64,000 nt of DNA from positions 124,001 to 188,000 of the forward strand of contig CAYWJB010000002.1 of assembly GCA_964458495.1 (NCBI GenBank), written 5' to 3'. The notes under the pieces are model-generated. The model searched no databases, was not told where the DNA came from, and saw only the letters and a program-made list of their open reading frames with translations. The stretch is from JANWVO01 sp964458495 (lineage in GTDB: Bacteria; Acidobacteriota; Terriglobia; Bryobacterales; Bryobacteraceae). The position numbers and the translations under genes are program-made. Positions 61,024 to 64,000 of the stretch are shown here, piece by piece; position 1 is the first letter of the stretch, and each line of letters starts with the position of its first letter.

Positions 61024-61718
61024 GCGCCCGCGATGCCGCGGTGGTGGCGGCAGTGACGTTTCTGCTGACGCTGGTTCAGTTCTTCGCGGCCATGGGCGGC
61101 GCGGGCATTGCCGTGGCGGCGGGGCTGGCGCTGGCTTTCCTGTCCGTGCTCCTGCTCAGGCTGTTCGAGGCGGAACTGCCGAATCCGTGGCTGGCCGTGG
61201 CGCCGCCTTTTCTGGCGGGGCTGCTGGGCGTGCTTCTGTGGAGCCTGGCGCAACCGCGGATCGACCGCCTGTACTGGATGGCCCCGGCGCTGGCGGCCGT
61301 CCTGTCGGCGGCGATCGTCTGCTGGCAGAACCGCGACGCACGCCGCTGCGCGTTGTGCAACTGCCGTCTGGCGGGAAAGATCTCTTTCGTTTGCCCGCGC
61401 TGCAATCTTGAGGTTTGCGAAACCAAATGCTGGGACTTTGAGAAAATCCGCTGCCGTCTTTGCGTGCAGAATTCCGTGCCTCTTTTCCCTCCCAACCGCC
61501 AGTGGTGGGACCGCTACGTGGGCCCGCCGGCCCTCCAGGGGCGCTGCCAGGTCTGCCAGGTGGGGCCCGAAGAGGCCGACCTGCGCTCCTGCCCGCGCTG
61601 CGGCAGGCCCCAGTGCATCGAGTGCTGGGACGACTCCAACGGGCTCTGCTCGCGCTGCGGCTGGCGCGTCGAATCCCTGCCGGATTCGCTCAAGATGTTC
61701 CTCACAGACCAGAAATGA
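61020..61718 (+). CDS. Membrane protein with two RING-like zinc modules, candidate E3
   Basis: A 232-residue protein. Three hydrophobic segments (about 8-28, 30-48, 58-76, perhaps 85-101) anchor the N-terminus. The cytosolic tail carries two eight-cysteine modules: C110-x2-C113-x11-C125-x2-C128-x4-C133-x3-C137-x7-C145-x2-C148, and C176-x2-C179-x11-C191-x2-C194-x4-C199-x2-C202-x7-C210-x2-C213. Near-identical spacing shows an internal duplication and suits a cross-brace RING/treble-clef fold. In an operon with E1, Ubl and E2 it is the natural E3-like or scaffold candidate. No histidine ligands are present, so a zinc-ribbon pair is the alternative. Confidence 0.75.
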   Translation: MSARDAAVVAAVTFLLTLVQFFAAMGGAGIAVAAGLALAFLSVLLLRLFEAELPNPWLAVAPPFLAGLLGVLLWSLAQPRIDRLYWMAPALAAVLSAAIVCWQNRDARRCALCNCRLAGKISFVCPRCNLEVCETKCWDFEKIRCRLCVQNSVPLFPPNRQWWDRYVGPPALQGRCQVCQVGPEEADLRSCPRCGRPQCIECWDDSNGLCSRCGWRVESLPDSLKMFLTDQK

Positions 61719-61732
61719 GGGGGTGCAGATTT

Positions 61733-61993
61733 ATGCCGAAATATCAAATGTATTTCGACACCATCCAGGGCGAGACGAAGTACAACGTGGACATCGACGA
61801 GGGCGAAGTCCTCGACGACGTCCTCCATGAAATCCTCTACGACCTGCGGGAGCGCGGCGACGTGCTCCAGGGCGAAGGCGAGCCACAGGTGGTGTGGAAC
61901 GGCGTGGCGCTCGATTTCCGCCGCCCCCTTCCGGAGCAGGGCGTGCGGGCCAACGACGTCCTGCGCGTTTCCACCGTGGCCACAAACGGCTGA
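61733..61993 (+). CDS. Ubiquitin-like beta-grasp protein
   Basis: An 86-residue protein. Pattern: strand (KYQMYFDTIQ), strand (TKYNVDIDEG), helix (EVLDDVLHEILYDLRERGDV), strand (PQVVWNGVALDF), and RPLPEQGVRANDVLRVSTVA, matching ubiquitin's I-F-A-G-K-Q-L-E-D then tL-x-x-y-n-I...L-x-L-x-x layout. It ends ATNG, with a bare terminal glycine, so no processing would be needed before activation. Start ATG 61733 has GAGGGGG upstream; its stop overlaps the E2 start (TGATG). Candidate conjugated modifier of the operon. A YukD-like secretion Ubl is the alternative but no type VII genes are here. Confidence 0.82.
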   Translation: MPKYQMYFDTIQGETKYNVDIDEGEVLDDVLHEILYDLRERGDVLQGEGEPQVVWNGVALDFRRPLPEQGVRANDVLRVSTVATNG

Positions 61994-62505
61994 TGCCGCA
62001 AGCGGCCTTCGTACGCATCCGCGAGCGCCGCATCCGCCACGAATGGGACTGGCTCGGCCGCGCCGCGGAAGCCAACCCCGGCGAACTCGTTCTTCCCGGC
62101 TCTCCCGGCGGGCCCGTTCTGCTGCCCCGCACCCCCTGCTACGCCCTCGACGGCACGCCTTCGCAAGGCGTCGCCGTCCGGTTCCGTTTTCCTGAGTATT
62201 ACCCTTCGGTGCCGCTGGAGGCCTGGCTGGAAACGCCCGTGCTGCATCCGAACGTGCATCCTGAAAACGGCTTCGTCTGCCTGTGGGATATGCGCCACGA
62301 GGGGGCATCGCTCGTGCAGGCCGTGCTCCAGTTGCAGCGCGTCGTCACCTGGCATTTGTTCAACCTGTCCGCCGACCACCTGATGCAGCCGGAAGCCGGA
62401 CGCCTGCCGCCGCTGGACTACCGGCCCATCGCGGTTCCGCCGAACTATTTCATGGAACGCACCGTCGCATCGCTCTCCGGCCCCCGGAGAAAAAGACTAA
62501 GCTGA
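61993..62505 (+). CDS. E2-like ubiquitin-conjugating enzyme
   Basis: A 170-residue protein with the UBC core. RFRFPEYYPSVPLEAWLETP matches the E2 strand 3 to strand 4 with its YP-x-x-P element. VLHPNVHPENGFVCLW places H85-P86-N87 ahead of C96, the expected thioester cysteine. The following LVQAVLQLQRVVTW helix matches the E2 helix after the active site. The N-terminal helix (RIRHEWDWLGRAAE) is E2-like. It lacks a long C-terminal extension. ATG shares one base with the Ubl stop, indicating translational coupling. Confidence 0.85.
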   Translation: MPQAAFVRIRERRIRHEWDWLGRAAEANPGELVLPGSPGGPVLLPRTPCYALDGTPSQGVAVRFRFPEYYPSVPLEAWLETPVLHPNVHPENGFVCLWDMRHEGASLVQAVLQLQRVVTWHLFNLSADHLMQPEAGRLPPLDYRPIAVPPNYFMERTVASLSGPRRKRLS

Positions 62506-62517
62506 TGGAATCCCGCC

Positions 62518-64000
62518 ATGTCCAACGCCTCCCGTAATGCCATTCGCGCAGCCCTGCACCAGGTGCTGGGGGACAAGTACGAGATCCTGCAGTGGATCGG
62601 CGGCGGCGGCATGGCCGAGGTGTTCCTCGCCCGCCACCGCGCTCACGGCGCCCTGTTCGCCGTGAAGGTCCTCTCCGAGCAGCTCGCCGACGAGCCGGAA
62701 ATCGTGGCGCGATTCATGGACGAGGCCCGCACTGCTGCAACGCTGGGCGGCCACCCCAACATCGCCCCTGTCTACGACGTGGGGGAGTGGGGCTCGCTGC
62801 ATTACCTGATCATGCCCTACATCGAGGGCGAGGACCTGAAAAGCTACCTGGAAAGGCGCGGCAGGCTGCACCCTACTGAAGCGGTGACCATCATCCGGCA
62901 GGTGGCCGAGGCCTTGGTATGGGCCGGCGAGCGGAGGTTTGTGCACCGCGACCTCAAGCCTGCCAACATCCGCATCGACATGAGCGGGCGCGCCATTGTA
63001 CTCGACTTCGGCATCGCCAAGGCGGGCGATGCGCCTTCGGCCCGCACGCGCGCCGGCGAGACGCTCGGAACGCCCTATTACATGTCGCCGGAGCAGATCC
63101 GCGCCGAACCTTGCGACCACCGCAGCGACCTGTATTCGCTCGGCGTCATCTTCTTCGAGCTGCTCACCGGCATGAAGCCCTTCACCGGCGACAGCTACCG
63201 CGCCATCGAAATCGGCCACTGCCAGCGGACGCCGCCCGCCATCAGCACGCTGGCGCCGGACGTCGACCCCGAACTGGAGCGGATCGTCAACCGCCTGCTC
63301 GAGAAGGACCGCGAGCGCCGCTACCAGTCGGCGCGGGAGTTGCTGGAGGACCTGCGGCGTTCCTACAGGCTTGAAACCGAGATCCGCCTCGAACCGGTGA
63401 TCGACAGGCCGGACCTGCTGGAGGCAGCCCGCGGCGGCGGAGGACCGGAGGAGGACTTCGCCCCGGCGGAGCCGGGCGCCGGCGCGCCTCCCATGCCTCC
63501 GGCGCACGCAGGCGCGGCGCGTCCGGCGAAAAAACGCACCGGGCTTTACGCCGTCCTGGCCCTGGCCATGGTGGCCGTGGCCGCAGGGGTTTACTTCGCC
63601 GTTCAAAAGAGCGAGAATGGGCCGAAATCTGGGGAAGCGGCAAAGCAGCAGGAAACGCCCGCGCGCGAACTGCCGTCCGTCGTGCAGGTGGAGGGCACGA
63701 TGATGTTTCTGGTGCGAGAGGGGCCGTTCATCTTCGGCGACGACAGCCCGGAGTCGCCCAACCCGAAGGCCGAGATGCGCCTGCCCGCCTTCTACATGGA
63801 CGCCACCGAAGTCTCGAACGAGCAGTACGCCCGCTTTGTGCAAGCCACCGGGCATCCCGCGCCGCCTTCGGAGGATTTCCGCTCCTCGCCCTCCCTGCCG
63901 GTGACGCATGTGAAGCTGTCCGACGCGCGCGCCTATTGCGCCTGGGCGGGCAAGCGGCTGCCCAACGAGCAGGAGTGGGAAAAGGCAGCCCGCGGCGAAG
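62518..64000 (+). CDS. Ser/Thr kinase fused to formylglycine-enzyme-like domain, truncated by window end
   Basis: At least 494 residues. The kinase domain (about 20-285) has loop IGGGGMAEVF, K50, FVHRDLKPAN (D145), DFG (D163) and TPYYMSPEQ. A membrane helix lies at about 342-363. From about 388 a sulfatase-modifying-factor/FGE-like domain begins: GTMMFLVREGPFIFGDDSPE, YMDATEVSNEQYARFVQATG, CAWAGKRLPNEQEWEKAARG; the rest is beyond base 64000. FGE-like domains often serve as ligand-binding modules without catalysis. ATG 62518 is 12 bp after the E2 stop, so it belongs to the same operon. Confidence 0.88.
   Translation, partial: MSNASRNAIRAALHQVLGDKYEILQWIGGGGMAEVFLARHRAHGALFAVKVLSEQLADEPEIVARFMDEARTAATLGGHPNIAPVYDVGEWGSLHYLIMPYIEGEDLKSYLERRGRLHPTEAVTIIRQVAEALVWAGERRFVHRDLKPANIRIDMSGRAIVLDFGIAKAGDAPSARTRAGETLGTPYYMSPEQIRAEPCDHRSDLYSLGVIFFELLTGMKPFTGDSYRAIEIGHCQRTPPAISTLAPDVDPELERIVNRLLEKDRERRYQSARELLEDLRRSYRLETEIRLEPVIDRPDLLEAARGGGGPEEDFAPAEPGAGAPPMPPAHAGAARPAKKRTGLYAVLALAMVAVAAGVYFAVQKSENGPKSGEAAKQQETPARELPSVVQVEGTMMFLVREGPFIFGDDSPESPNPKAEMRLPAFYMDATEVSNEQYARFVQATGHPAPPSEDFRSSPSLPVTHVKLSDARAYCAWAGKRLPNEQEWEKAARGE

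Noticed and set aside
61733..61993. ThiS/MoaD sulfur carrier instead of a ubiquitin-like modifier
   Set aside because: It ends in a single Gly after ATN rather than the GG of ThiS/MoaD, and sits between RING-like and E2-like genes, not thiamine or molybdopterin genes.

Overview
The window is 64 kb of high-GC bacterial chromosome with tightly packed genes. It suggests an Acidobacteriota bacterium of the Bryobacterales/Solibacter type. That placement is inferred from gene content: an Oar-like TonB receptor with a carboxypeptidase-regulatory N-domain, long secreted proteins with putative-Ig repeats, receptor-type Ser/Thr kinases, a CsgG-like lipoprotein-family gene, futalosine-type menaquinone genes, and a B12-dependent ribonucleotide reductase. 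No rRNA, tRNA, CRISPR array, transposase or integrase was found.

Layout. 1-5.4 kb: complete ISC iron-sulfur operon (iscR-iscS-iscU-iscA-hscB-hscA-iscX, no fdx) behind a promoter with two Rrf2-type palindromes. 5.4-10.5 kb: apparent trace-nutrient uptake locus, made of a membrane protein fused to a THEP1-type NTPase, a TonB-dependent receptor, and a divergent XRE regulator with a PBP-like (molybdate-type) domain. 10.6-13.3 kb: CsgG-like protein and Ser/Thr kinase. 13.3-16.6 kb: mqnE, mqnP, a DUF192 lipoprotein and larB. 16.6-25.4 kb: minus-strand chain xdhC-mocA-asmA-like-GAF-like-lytic transglycosylase-aminotransferase. 25.5-28.1 kb: HAD phosphatase, a degenerate histidine kinase and a secreted protein. 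28.2-31.6 kb: acpP-fabF-etfB-etfA. 31.7-35.4 kb: hydrolase, membrane protein, S1/P1 nuclease and a TonB-like protein with cytoplasmic repeats. 35.5-42.8 kb: carbohydrate genes (GH78-like rhamnosidase, xylose-isomerase-like TIM barrel, DUF5060-type glycosidase, PHP protein, Gfo/Idh oxidoreductase) running into thrB.

42.8-54 kb shows two duplications. The last 312 bp of thrB are repeated (311/312 identical) on the far side of a 1.47-kb, AT-richer insert carrying one glycosyltransferase. About 4 kb further on, an older, diverged, gap-free 251-bp copy of part of rmuC lies on the far side of an Oar-like receptor gene. nrdJ sits between the two loci behind candidate tandem NrdR boxes and ends in a perfect 30-bp palindromic terminator.

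53.9-59.8 kb: secreted and outer-membrane proteins on the minus strand. 59.98-64 kb, divergent from them, is the most remarkable locus: a tightly coupled operon encoding an E1-like ThiF protein, a membrane protein with two RING-like eight-cysteine modules, an 86-residue ubiquitin-like beta-grasp protein ending in a bare glycine, an E2-like protein with the HPN...Cys signature, and a Ser/Thr kinase fused to a formylglycine-generating-enzyme-like domain (cut by the window end). It looks like a compact bacterial ubiquitin-like conjugation system with a candidate membrane E3 and no visible deconjugating peptidase.
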